Assembly: GCA_003599275.1 (NCBI GenBank)
Contig: QZJG01000052.1
Location: forward strand, 1-42,076
DNA length: 42,076 bases
Direction of reading: 5' to 3'
Source of the DNA: Nitrospiraceae bacterium
GTDB taxonomy: Bacteria > Nitrospirota > Thermodesulfovibrionia > UBA6902
Position numbers and translations under genes: made by a program. Position 1 is the first letter of the stretch; each line of letters starts with the position of its first letter. The notes under the pieces were generated by a model. It saw only the letters and a list, made by a program, of their open reading frames with translations. It did not search any database and was not told where the DNA came from. Of the stretch, positions 24,212 through 32,488 are shown piece by piece.

Positions 24212-26092
24212 TCAGTACGCCAACAGACTCCTCTTATGCTCCAATTCCCAAAAAGCTTTGACAATGCGGGGATCAAAGTTAATTCCTGAAAGCGACTCGA
24301 TATGTTTCATTGCCTTGTCCCTTGGCCATGCCTCACGATATGGCCTGTCGGAACATAGAGCATCACATACGTCAACAACTGCAAAGATCCGTGCTGCCAG
24401 CGGGATGTCCTCCCCCTTTAAACCGCGCGGATATCCTTTACCATCCCACCTTTCATGATGACAATAAGGAATATCGGTAGCAGGCTTCAAATAATCAATT
24501 TTCCGAAGCATATCAAGCGCAAAGCCGGGATGGCACTCCATTATCTGTCTCTCATAATGTGTTAACTTGCCGGGTTTCAGCAAAATACTGTCGGGAATAC
24601 CCATCTTGCCGATATCGTGCAGGAGGGCACCTCTTCTGATATGGACCATGTCCCCCTCTTCTACTCCGATCTCATGGGCAACACGAAGTGTCATTTCGGC
24701 GACCCTCTGCGAATGGCCTTCCGTTTCCCTGTCTCTCATGTCCAGAAAATGCGACCAGCCCTCGATGGTGCTGTCATAAGCGAGACTGATTTCAGCATAT
24801 GACCGCTGCAGCTCGTCAAAAAGGGCCGCCTTGTCTATAGCTGTGGCCGCCTGGTCCGCAATGGTATCAAGGAAGTCCAGCCAGTCCGGGTCCGGTTCAA
24901 GAGGAGAGCGATGAAAGAGTTCCAGTACCCCTTTTATTTCACCTTTGGCCAAAAGCGGGACGGCAAAATATGAGACAAATTCTTCCTCTGCAAAAAGCCC
25001 GGAACGTATAAAGTTACCCATATCTCCATTACCGAGATTTTTTAAGTATATGATATTCTGTTCACAGGCGGCCCGTCCCGCGTTGCCCTCTCCCAATTTG
25101 AGATGAGTATGCTTCAGCGCGTCTGAACGGAAACCCTTACTGACAACATAGTCCAAAAGCCGGGTTTGTTTATCCAGCAAAAGCAGGGACGCTGCGTCTA
25201 TCCCTAACTGGGTGGTGACCTGATCGACAAGGTGATCGAGCATGGAGCTGAGGTTCATAGCCGAATTAATGGACTTCTCTATTGAATGGAGCACGTTCAG
25301 ACGTTTAAACTGAAGGCTGCTTTTTTCCCTGGCGCGCCTGTGGTCGGTTATGTCCCTTGCAACGTGTATAATACCCAGGAAATTATTCTCGTTGTCGTAT
25401 CGCGGAACAGCCCTGATTTCAAGAAAGCTGTCGAGGTAAGGCTCATAAATCTCAAACTCTACCGGCTGCCTGGTCCTCAGGCAGTCGCAGCTTTGGCAAT
25501 TATCGGGAGGGGAGTTTTTTGAGTGGTAATACTTATAGCACTTGATTGCACCGCTCAATCCGGAAGCCGGCAGCTTTAGCGCCTTCCTGGCTGACATGTT
25601 GGCCCTGATTATATTGAAATCCCTGTCATGCACGGTAATTATGTCAGGGATGGTATCGAATGTATTTTCCCAGTCCAGCCTTGAGATGAGCAATAATTCA
25701 TGTGCCTGAAACCCATCGACAGCGCACCCGATATCACCCGCCCGGCCCGTGATATGCCGGTCGGCTTTCACTGCCGGTTTATTTACTTCAGGCCGTAAAT
25801 GCCGGAACATATAAATGCAGACAAGCGCAAGGACAATAACTGTCAACAATGCCGCGCCGGCAAGAAATTTTGCAGTCATTATGGCAGATGACAGGGTTAA
25901 AATGATAAACAAAGCGGATGTGATAAAAAATATAATGGCCACCCAGATAAAGAAGAGATGGACCGCACTGGAATAAGGATTTATATCGGCGTGTGTATTA
26001 TCAGCGCAGGGAAGTTTTTTTGACGTAGCAATAAAATGGTTATGTGAATCGACAAATCTTCTGGCAAATTCCAGGATGTTTTTAGTAGCCAT
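24212..26092 (-). CDS. Membrane PAS-GAF-HD-GYP sensor, likely c-di-GMP phosphodiesterase
   Basis: A 626-residue protein: two adjacent transmembrane helices (about 44-68 and 72-96); a PAS domain (about 140-250) with a cysteine cluster at 185-204 (C...CQSCDC); a GAF domain (about 265-420); and HD-GYP (about 430-615). The metal HD pair is at 492-493 (ALLHDIGKMGIP), and HERWDGKGYPRGL holds the GYP triplet (553-555). All catalytic hallmarks are visible, so c-di-GMP hydrolysis is likely. The Cys-rich PAS may bind a redox or metal cofactor. No Shine-Dalgarno is seen before the ATG. The radical SAM gene lies 116 nt upstream on the same strand, separated by an AT-rich stretch. Confidence 0.93.
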   Translation of the reverse strand: MATKNILEFARRFVDSHNHFIATSKKLPCADNTHADINPYSSAVHLFFIWVAIIFFITSALFIILTLSSAIMTAKFLAGAALLTVIVLALVCIYMFRHLRPEVNKPAVKADRHITGRAGDIGCAVDGFQAHELLLISRLDWENTFDTIPDIITVHDRDFNIIRANMSARKALKLPASGLSGAIKCYKYYHSKNSPPDNCQSCDCLRTRQPVEFEIYEPYLDSFLEIRAVPRYDNENNFLGIIHVARDITDHRRAREKSSLQFKRLNVLHSIEKSINSAMNLSSMLDHLVDQVTTQLGIDAASLLLLDKQTRLLDYVVSKGFRSDALKHTHLKLGEGNAGRAACEQNIIYLKNLGNGDMGNFIRSGLFAEEEFVSYFAVPLLAKGEIKGVLELFHRSPLEPDPDWLDFLDTIADQAATAIDKAALFDELQRSYAEISLAYDSTIEGWSHFLDMRDRETEGHSQRVAEMTLRVAHEIGVEEGDMVHIRRGALLHDIGKMGIPDSILLKPGKLTHYERQIMECHPGFALDMLRKIDYLKPATDIPYCHHERWDGKGYPRGLKGEDIPLAARIFAVVDVCDALCSDRPYREAWPRDKAMKHIESLSGINFDPRIVKAFWELEHKRSLLAY

Positions 26093-26208
26093 AAATTTAT
26101 ACGGCCGGATCTTCTGCAGCGCCGAAATTGATTTGTTGATTTAATTATATCTATTAAATTAAATATGGGAAGGGCTTGATAAGGTTATAAATAGATTTAA
26201 TGAATTAT

Positions 26209-27306
26209 TCAAAGAAAACACTGAGGGTCTTCGGACAGGAAATCAGCTTCCCCTTTCGCCATGGAACAGGCATATGCTATGGCCCTGCACCCCCTGCAGT
26301 TTGCCCATCGGCAGCAGGCTCCGCATTTACCTTTGTATTTACTCTTGTCTCTCAGGAGATTCAATACCTCCGATGTCGCCCAGACTTCCCTGAGCGAATC
26401 CTCCATGATATTACCGATTGGGATGTCAAGCCTTCTGCATGGATTAATCGTACCGTCCGGTCTGATCGTCAGGCCGGACACACCTGCTGCGCAGCCTCCA
26501 TATGCGGTACAGCCCGTGTCGGATGCGCCCTTTAAGTTCATCTGTGACGCGATGGGGTCGCCTGTAACAATATTAAGCCCCTTAACTTGAACAGATGATA
26601 ATGACAGGTACAATTTTTTTACTTTTTGCGCGTCCATCATTTCATTCAAAAGCGTCCCGCCTCTTCCGCAGGGGACCAGCCTCGAAAAACCGAGATTCTG
26701 CACCCCTGCCCCGGCAGCGAGGGAAACGAGCTCATGGATATACGGTCCGTTAAGATCGGAAAGCGTCGCATTCAAAGTAACGGTCATGCCCGCGTCAAGA
26801 AGATTTCCCGTACCCCTCATTGCCTTCGTAAAACTCCCCTCCCCTCTTATACGGTCATGGATTTCCAGAGGTCCTTCCACACTTATCTGGACCCCCTTTA
26901 CTCCAAGTCGTGAAAGCGCTTCCGCCCTTTCCTTATCAATCATCGTGCCGTTTGAAAGTATATATATATCGGCCCCGTCTTTCCTTATCTCCTCAAGTAT
27001 CTGAAAAAAGTCCCGGCGCAAAAAGGGTTCGCCGCCCGTTATATTGAAACCTGGAGAAAAGCCGATTTTGTAATTCTCCTCCCAGGCCCGCAATGTTTCC
27101 CTTATTTCCCCGATAACATCTTTAATCTCGATGAAAGATAATTCTTTATTGTCCGTTTCTTCCTGATAGCAGTGTATGCATCGGAGATTGCACCTTTCGG
27201 TAATATGCCACTGAAAGAAAAAATCATGTCTTACAGGCTCTTCGTTTATTGCATGTTCGGGGTTTTCCGATGTAAGAGGCGGGTCCGACAGATTGTTATA
27301 ATCCAT
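26209..27306 (-). CDS. Radical SAM protein with C-terminal SPASM-like cysteine cluster
   Basis: A 365-residue protein. CNLRCIHC at 39-46 binds the SAM-cleaving 4Fe-4S cluster, GGEPFLRRDFF follows at the SAM-binding position, and a TIM-barrel-like body runs to about 255. The C-terminal 100 residues contain about ten cysteines (GCTAYGGC, INPCRRLD, KCGACCRWANCRGCRAIAYAC), typical of SPASM domains that hold auxiliary Fe-S clusters in peptide-maturing or heme-pathway enzymes. The substrate is unknown. A 48-residue Cys-rich protein is encoded divergently only 29 nt away, which may be a partner. No clear ribosome-binding site precedes the ATG. Confidence 0.9.
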   Translation of the reverse strand: MDYNNLSDPPLTSENPEHAINEEPVRHDFFFQWHITERCNLRCIHCYQEETDNKELSFIEIKDVIGEIRETLRAWEENYKIGFSPGFNITGGEPFLRRDFFQILEEIRKDGADIYILSNGTMIDKERAEALSRLGVKGVQISVEGPLEIHDRIRGEGSFTKAMRGTGNLLDAGMTVTLNATLSDLNGPYIHELVSLAAGAGVQNLGFSRLVPCGRGGTLLNEMMDAQKVKKLYLSLSSVQVKGLNIVTGDPIASQMNLKGASDTGCTAYGGCAAGVSGLTIRPDGTINPCRRLDIPIGNIMEDSLREVWATSEVLNLLRDKSKYKGKCGACCRWANCRGCRAIAYACSMAKGEADFLSEDPQCFL

Positions 27307-27335
27307 GAAATCATTTTATCATATGAAAAACCGCC

Positions 27336-27482
27336 ATGAAAAAAAATCCCGGAAAACACAAGGACAATAAAATTCCGCCGGCAAAACAGGCCCCCTTTAT
27401 CTGCTTTAACAAAGATTGCAAGTTGAGAAGACAAAAATCCTGCAAGGGCTTTGAAGGATGTCCGGGGTTTAAGGGAAAGTGA
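27336..27482 (+). CDS. Small Cys-rich protein, 48 aa, divergent from radical SAM gene
   Basis: This short frame runs ATG 27336 to TGA 27482. The N-terminal half is Lys/Pro-rich (MKKNPGKHKDNKIPPAKQ), and the C-terminal half has four cysteines in CFNKDCKLRRQKSC and CKGFEGC, ending PGFKGK. The spacing suggests a small zinc or Fe-S site. No strong Shine-Dalgarno is visible, so expression is unproven, but the Cys pattern and the lack of stops argue for a real protein. It could be an accessory protein or a substrate peptide for the adjacent radical SAM enzyme, or unrelated. Confidence 0.55.
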   Translation: MKKNPGKHKDNKIPPAKQAPFICFNKDCKLRRQKSCKGFEGCPGFKGK

Positions 27483-27493
27483 AGCTAATATTT

Positions 27494-27940
27494 TTACACC
27501 GTCCTGGGGTCTTCAGGAGGGAGCTCTGTCTCATCAAAGGGCATAACCCCGAGCTGTGTCATGACCGATTCGCAGCCTTTGAGCATATCGGCATAGTCAT
27601 AAGAAGACATGTCCTCATATAACGACTTCTCGACGACTTCATTAAACGCATCATAATCAAAGCTCCCGTCAAGCACCCCGGAGCGTGTCAATATTTCAAA
27701 AACCTTCCTGTCGTCCCTCAGGTCCTCGCCTTCCCCGGCCTGAAAATTCATGGTGTGTTCCGGATTTGCGGTATACCACTGCATAGCTGAGATCAATGCG
27801 TCATAAAGCGTTATGATACCCAATGATATTTTCCCCTGACGCAGTCTTCTCCTGCCTCCCCTGATATGGAGTTTGGCCCTCATCAACGGTCCCTGGACCA
27901 GTCCGAGTGCGTTCTCATCCATTAATCCGAAATGCGGCAT
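27494..27940 (-). CDS. Hypothetical protein, 148 aa
   Basis: I do not recognise the family. The protein is soluble and mostly helical, with a basic N-terminal helix region (MRAKLHIRGGRRRLRQGK), a YDALISAMQWY helix, and an acidic second half ending TELPPEDPRTV. GAGGTGG lies just before the ATG. It lies 82 nt downstream of the second threonine synthase gene on the same strand and may be the last gene of that operon. The basic helical start is faintly HEPN-like, but that is not enough to name it. Confidence 0.7.
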   Translation of the reverse strand: MPHFGLMDENALGLVQGPLMRAKLHIRGGRRRLRQGKISLGIITLYDALISAMQWYTANPEHTMNFQAGEGEDLRDDRKVFEILTRSGVLDGSFDYDAFNEVVEKSLYEDMSSYDYADMLKGCESVMTQLGVMPFDETELPPEDPRTV

Positions 27941-28022
27941 AACAAACCACCTCGCAAAAATTCTATCAAAGAAGCAGACGGGTTACAATGCGGCAAAAGC
28001 AAATGCGGAAAGATATACGGGT

Positions 28023-29093
28023 CTATATGCAACAACCCCTAAGGACATTCTCCAATGCAGAGAGGTCGGCCTTTATCCTTGTAGGATTCAGGGAAATCTT
28101 TAAGGCGTTGTCAGGGTCTTTCAAACCGTGGCCGGTGAGGGTGCAGACAACCGTGTCGCCTTTTGAGAAATAATTCCGCTTCGAAAGCTTTATAACCCCT
28201 GCCAGAGAAGCGGCCGATGCGGGCTCGCAAAAAATCCCTTCGCGGGATGCGATGAATTTATACGCCTTCAGGATTTCCTCGTCCGTGACGGAATCTATTA
28301 CCCCTCCGGACTCGTCTCTTGCAGCCACCGCGGAGTTCCAGCTTGCGGGGTTGCCTATCCTGATGGCCGTGGCCAATGTTTCCGGTTCAGCAACCGGATG
28401 TCCCAAAACAATAGGCGCCGCGCCCGCCGCCTGAAATCCGAGCATCCCGGGCAGTGAGGTGGTCCTGCCCGTTGCATGGTATTCCTTATACCCTTTCCAG
28501 TAAGCAGTTATGTTGCCGGCGTTACCGACGGGAAGGGCATGGTAGACAGGCGCCTTACCAAGCTGGTCGCAGACCTCGAAAGCCGCGGTCTTCTGCCCCT
28601 CGATCCGGAAAGGATTAAGGGAATTCACAAGGGCAATGGGATGCCTGGCTACAACGTCTTTTACCATTCTCAACGCGTCGTCGAAATTGCCCTCGACCTG
28701 CAGGACCATCGCTCCGTGTATCATCGCCTGGGCGAGCTTGCCCATGGCAATTTTACCCTCGGGTATCAGGACGATGCACGATATATCGGCCTTTGCGGAG
28801 TAAGCGGATGCGGACGCAGATGTATTTCCCGTGGACGCGCAGATCACCGCCCTGGCCTTCTCTTCCGCAGCCTTGGAAATGGCTAACGTCATTCCGCGGT
28901 CCTTGAACGAACCCGTGGGATTGGTCCCTTCAAATTTAAAATAGAGGGTGATCTCCTGCCTGATTACTTCATGAATATGGGAAGCCTTTATCAAAGGGGT
29001 GTTACCCTCGTTAAGGGTAATGACTGGAGTATTTTCCGTTACAGGGAGAAAATTTCCGTATTGCTTAATCAGTCCGTTCCATGGCTGCATCAT
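28023..29093 (-). CDS. thrC: Threonine synthase, bacterial-type (ThrC2)
   Basis: A 356-residue fold-type II PLP enzyme. The lysine is in [11 protein letters not shown] (K64), the phosphate-binding loop is [18 protein letters not shown], and [19 protein letters not shown] and [10 protein letters not shown] are also typical of threonine synthase of the B. subtilis type. It makes threonine from O-phosphohomoserine. The start overlaps the NIL-gene stop by one base (TAATG), so translation is coupled. The paralogue ThrC1 is two genes upstream. One of the two may instead use a sulfur donor (see findings). Confidence 0.93.
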   Translation of the reverse strand: MMQPWNGLIKQYGNFLPVTENTPVITLNEGNTPLIKASHIHEVIRQEITLYFKFEGTNPTGSFKDRGMTLAISKAAEEKARAVICASTGNTSASASAYSAKADISCIVLIPEGKIAMGKLAQAMIHGAMVLQVEGNFDDALRMVKDVVARHPIALVNSLNPFRIEGQKTAAFEVCDQLGKAPVYHALPVGNAGNITAYWKGYKEYHATGRTTSLPGMLGFQAAGAAPIVLGHPVAEPETLATAIRIGNPASWNSAVAARDESGGVIDSVTDEEILKAYKFIASREGIFCEPASAASLAGVIKLSKRNYFSKGDTVVCTLTGHGLKDPDNALKISLNPTRIKADLSALENVLRGCCI

Positions 29094-29329
29094 TATTCGA
29101 CTATATCGCCTTCCACAAGTTCTGCGTCAACGCCCTGCTGCCTCAGATATTCTATCCCCTTATCGATGTTTTCCTGCGGACCTTCGAGCTCGAGGATCAT
29201 TTCACCGACGGTTTCGGTCACACGGGCCCTCCTGATATTCGGCATAATGTCGTATTTCTTTGCCATTGCAAATATCACCGGTTCCCTGATGAGCTGCTGT
29301 GGAAATGTCAGTTTTACTCTCGTCTTCAT
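29093..29329 (-). CDS. NIL-domain protein, 78 aa
   Basis: A single NIL domain ([37 protein letters not shown], then [32 protein letters not shown]). NIL domains occur at the C-terminus of methionine ABC importers, where they sense methionine, and also as ferredoxin fusions in anaerobic homocysteine synthesis. Here it stands alone, without the ferredoxin. It is translationally coupled to ThrC2 by a one-base overlap and lies 106 nt downstream of the MoaD-like gene. Confidence 0.9.
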   Translation of the reverse strand: MKTRVKLTFPQQLIREPVIFAMAKKYDIMPNIRRARVTETVGEMILELEGPQENIDKGIEYLRQQGVDAELVEGDIVE

Positions 29330-29435
29330 TATGAATGACTCCCCTTTTATCGTAACAAGTTACAGGTGACGGGCAGAAGAAGCAATCCGCTTGGATTATT
29401 ACTTCCTGTTACGCGTCATTGATTACTCGTCACCA

Positions 29436-29711
29436 TTAGTTCCCTCCTGCGATCGCAGGGACTATGGAAACCTCATCGCCGTCTTTGACCACGGTCTCTT
29501 CATTCTTGAGAAATCTCACGTCTTCCTCATTAACATAAACATTGACAAACCTTCTCAACTTGCCGCCTTCCGATATCCGTTCTCCAAGTCCGGGATATTT
29601 CTGCTCAAGATTGTTGATGAGCGAAATTATGGTCCCCGAATCCCCTTCGACTTCGTCTTTCCCCTGTGTCAGTCTCTGAAGGGGAACAGGTATTTTTACT
29701 TTTACAGCCAT
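29436..29711 (-). CDS. MoaD/ThiS-family sulfur-carrier-like protein ending in GGN
   Basis: A 91-residue beta-grasp protein starting MAVKVKIPVPLQRLTQGK with AAGGAGG upstream of the ATG at 29711. The longer frame from 29768 has no site and does not fit the family. The C-terminus is VVKDGDEVSIVPAIAGGN. MoaD/ThiS carriers are activated on a terminal Gly-Gly to a thiocarboxylate. Here an Asn follows the diglycine, so a peptidase (JAMM-type) would be needed to expose it, as described for HcyS in Wolinella. No activating E1 or JAMM gene is in the window. It lies between two threonine synthase homologues. Confidence 0.92.
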   Translation of the reverse strand: MAVKVKIPVPLQRLTQGKDEVEGDSGTIISLINNLEQKYPGLGERISEGGKLRRFVNVYVNEEDVRFLKNEETVVKDGDEVSIVPAIAGGN

Positions 29712-29744
29712 TAAAAATTCCTCCTTAATAAATTGATTCGTTAT

Positions 29745-29814
29745 GTCATCGTAAGCAAAGCGAAACAACCGTTCTCCATTGAGATCGCTTCGACACTATG
29801 TTCCTCGCAACGAC
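29745..29814. repeat. Degraded copy of the GTCATTGCGAG palindromic element
   Basis: GTCATCGTAAGCAAAGCGA (from 29745) faces TCGCTTCG... and CCTCGCAACGAC (to 29814). The layout matches the element at 11674-11810, but about a quarter of the positions have changed. It fills the gap between thrC1 and the MoaD-like gene. Confidence 0.5.
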
Positions 29815-29828
29815 CGAAATAAATACAT

Positions 29829-31067
29829 TCATTTTTCATTTATCTTCTTCAGCGTTTCTTCAAAGGCCTTCATGTTGGGTGAAATGTGATAAGGTTCACC
29901 TGTATGTCCCATGATAGCTTCCTTTGTCTTGAGACCATTGCCTGTGATGCAGAGAACAGTCAGATCGTCTTCTTTTATATAACCTTCTTTTATCAATTTG
30001 ATTGCAGAGGCAAGCGTTACACCGCCTGCAGTCTCGGCAAATATTCCTTCGGTCCCGGCGAGAAGTCTTATTGCATCGACAATCTCCGGGTCGGACACGT
30101 CCTCTCCAAAGCCGCCGCTTTCCCTGACGACATTAGTCGCATAATAACCGTCGGCCGGATTTCCTATCGCGAGTGATTTTGCAATAGTATCGGGCTTTAC
30201 CGGTTTTATAACATCCACGCCGGACTTGATGGCGGTAATGATAGGCGAGCAGCCCGTCGCCTGGGCGGAAAACACCTTTGTATTTAATTCATCGATCAAT
30301 CCGAGCTGCTTGAATTCCTTAAAACTTTTCCATATCTTCGTAAGCAAAGAACCGCTTGCAGAAGGAACAACAACGGCATCCGGGGCCTTCCATCCGAGTT
30401 GTTCCAGGATTTCATATCCCTGGGTCTTTGAGCCTTCCGCATAAAACGGTCTGATATTGATATTCACAAAAGCCCAGCGATACTTGTTTGCGATCTCGCT
30501 GCACAGCCTGTTGACATCATCGTAATTTCCGTCAACAGCGATGAGATTCGGTCCGTACACGAGTGAAGCGACTATTTTGCTGCGTTCAAGGCTTGCAGGG
30601 ATAAAAATGAATCTCTTGAAACCTCCTGCCGCACCGTGGGCCGAAACCGAATGAGCCAGGTTGCCGGTGGATGCGCAGGCTACTGTATCAAATCCGAACT
30701 CCCTCGCCTTTGAAAGCGCAACCGCAACCACCCTGTCCTTGAAAGAAAGCGTCGGATGGGTGACCGTATCGTCTTTAATGTAGAGCTCCTTTACCCCTAT
30801 GACCCGTGCAAGCTTGTCCGCCCTGACAAGAGGCGTGAACCCGGAATTAAGACCGCTTGTCGGCTCGCCGTCTATCGGCAGAAGCTCCTTGTACCGCCAC
30901 AAATTCTGCGGCCTTGAAGTGATCCGGTCTCTTGTTAAAATCCTCTTTATTCCTTCATAGTCGTAAGCGACTTCAAGAGGACCAAAGCAGAATTCGCAGA
31001 CATATATAGCGTCAACGGGATATTCCCTTCCGCATTCCCTGCATTTCAGTCCATGCACAAAACCCAT
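29829..31067 (-). CDS. Threonine synthase homologue with N-terminal zinc-ribbon (ThrC1)
   Basis: A 412-residue PLP enzyme. An N-terminal zinc-ribbon-like region, CRECG...CEFC (C9, C12, C24, C27), precedes the fold-type II core. The lysine is in HPTLSFKDRVV (K110), followed by CASTGNLAHSVSAHGAAGG and CITGNGLKTKEAI. The longer type with an N-terminal ribbon resembles archaeal-style threonine synthases. Two ThrC copies within 3 kb imply that one has a different substrate. GGAGG lies 7 nt before the ATG. The MoaD-like and NIL genes and ThrC2 follow downstream on the same strand. Confidence 0.9.
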   Translation of the reverse strand: MGFVHGLKCRECGREYPVDAIYVCEFCFGPLEVAYDYEGIKRILTRDRITSRPQNLWRYKELLPIDGEPTSGLNSGFTPLVRADKLARVIGVKELYIKDDTVTHPTLSFKDRVVAVALSKAREFGFDTVACASTGNLAHSVSAHGAAGGFKRFIFIPASLERSKIVASLVYGPNLIAVDGNYDDVNRLCSEIANKYRWAFVNINIRPFYAEGSKTQGYEILEQLGWKAPDAVVVPSASGSLLTKIWKSFKEFKQLGLIDELNTKVFSAQATGCSPIITAIKSGVDVIKPVKPDTIAKSLAIGNPADGYYATNVVRESGGFGEDVSDPEIVDAIRLLAGTEGIFAETAGGVTLASAIKLIKEGYIKEDDLTVLCITGNGLKTKEAIMGHTGEPYHISPNMKAFEETLKKINEK

Positions 31068-31258
31068 TTATAAGCCTCCGTAATGATGTTTGTCATCCCT
31101 CTGTTTCAGGACACTATTCAGTTTTTATCGCAAGAAAAAATCATGGGAAACACCAGTATCCAACCCTCAGGAAATGACATGAGTAATTTCCATGAGTCTG
31201 TATTATGCTTTAAGTTGTGAAATTTATTCAAGGAGTTGGGGCCGGTATTTTATCTTCT

Positions 31259-31492
31259 TTAAATCAGGGACAAATCTTTCAACTCTTTGACCATCTGCTC
31301 AAACTCGGCAGGCGCCTCCCGCCCTAACAAAATAATCGCGTCGTAAGGCTCCATTTGTACGAACGGATCAACCGGCAAAAGGTATCTTCTGAAGATACCA
31401 AGAAACAGATTTCGCTTATCTGTCTCAAAAAAGAGGTCCTCATAAGCAAAGCTGATTTTTTGCGTGATCTGTTCTATATTTTCAAAATCCAT
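31259..31492 (-). CDS. Hypothetical protein, 77 aa
   Basis: Not recognised. It is a soluble acidic protein (MDFENIEQITQKISFAYEDLFFETD) with a hydrophobic centre (LFLGIFRRYLLPVDPFV) and a C-terminal amphipathic helix. GAGG lies just before the ATG, and it begins 17 nt after the end of HDOD copy 2 on the same strand, so the two are probably cotranscribed. The 190 nt from here to thrC1 contain no gene I can support. Confidence 0.65.
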   Translation of the reverse strand: MDFENIEQITQKISFAYEDLFFETDKRNLFLGIFRRYLLPVDPFVQMEPYDAIILLGREAPAEFEQMVKELKDLSLI

Positions 31493-31509
31493 TTGACCTC
31501 ACGATGCTT

Positions 31510-32349
31510 CTACGAGAATATTTCATCGGCGAAAGGCACGCCGCCTATGGACTCTTCCATGTCCTTCAGGTCGTTTTCGGATATGCCGAGGATATCAAGC
31601 GACGACGGGTCGAGCGGATAGTTGGAATCCTGTTCGATGGGACCCATAATGTTTCTGGCCGTAATATAATCGGCAACATGTATCATCGCTACATGCTTTA
31701 AGTTCTTTTTTGCCTGGGAGGGCATGTGATGGTATAAAATCGTATCTCTCACAGTATCGGGCAAATTCCATTTCTCCGCAAGCCATGAACCGATATCGGA
31801 ATGAGTAAACCCCAAAACCTTTCTCTCCGCGTCAAGCAGGGAATTTTCCGCTTCCAATGCGATTAAGACCTCCTGGTACTTCTCGGAAAAATATTTGTTC
31901 AGGACCAGGTATCCTATATCATGCAAGGTGCCGTTGACCAGGACTTCTTCAGCGATATCAAGCTTGAGGTTCCTTGATAAGAGCCTTGCGGTAAACCCTA
32001 CGGCTACGGAATGGTTGAATATGCGCTGGTAATCAGAGGCCTTCCCGCTTTTCCCGTCGTTAAGGATGGTAATCAGCGATATCCCGAGGGCAATATTCTT
32101 CACGTTATTAAAACCTATTCTCATAATCGCCATGCCCAGGGCGTCCGAGTGTACTTTAAAGCCGAAAAAGGCTGAATTGGCCACGCTGAGGACTTTTGCA
32201 GAAATGGACGGATCATTCTCCACTATCTTTTCGAGGTTTTCCACTGTAAGCAGGTCGTTGCCGAGAAGACGCAGAATTTCCTGGGCAATGACAGGTATAG
32301 TGGGAAGCTCTTCGATTTGCTCTACGTAAGATTTTAACGAATCAATCAT
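31510..32349 (-). CDS. HDOD-domain regulatory protein (copy 2)
   Basis: Also 279 residues and collinear with the copy at 10781-11620: both contain LPT(V/I)PVIAQ, VENDP(A/S)ISAK(I/V)LSVANSA, MRIGFNN or LRIGFNN, LHDIGYL, YHH and a matching C-terminal block LGISENDLK. The HD pair is retained. No other domain is present. The upstream region has a CATACT -10-like box 6 nt before the ATG and no Shine-Dalgarno, so this copy may also be leaderless. It is followed by an unrelated small gene (the HicB-like gene follows copy 1). It diverges from the 1100-residue kinase/nucleotidyltransferase gene. Confidence 0.9.
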   Translation of the reverse strand: MIDSLKSYVEQIEELPTIPVIAQEILRLLGNDLLTVENLEKIVENDPSISAKVLSVANSAFFGFKVHSDALGMAIMRIGFNNVKNIALGISLITILNDGKSGKASDYQRIFNHSVAVGFTARLLSRNLKLDIAEEVLVNGTLHDIGYLVLNKYFSEKYQEVLIALEAENSLLDAERKVLGFTHSDIGSWLAEKWNLPDTVRDTILYHHMPSQAKKNLKHVAMIHVADYITARNIMGPIEQDSNYPLDPSSLDILGISENDLKDMEESIGGVPFADEIFS

Positions 32350-32488
32350 ATTTGCAGTATGACGTTTCCTTTTTATATAACCATTAAACCTGTTTCAAAA
32401 ATACTTATCGTCTTTTGACTTCGGTTCCTTAAATATTTAAAACAGGGTCATCAACCAATTCTATATGTTAAAATAACAAATCTCAACT

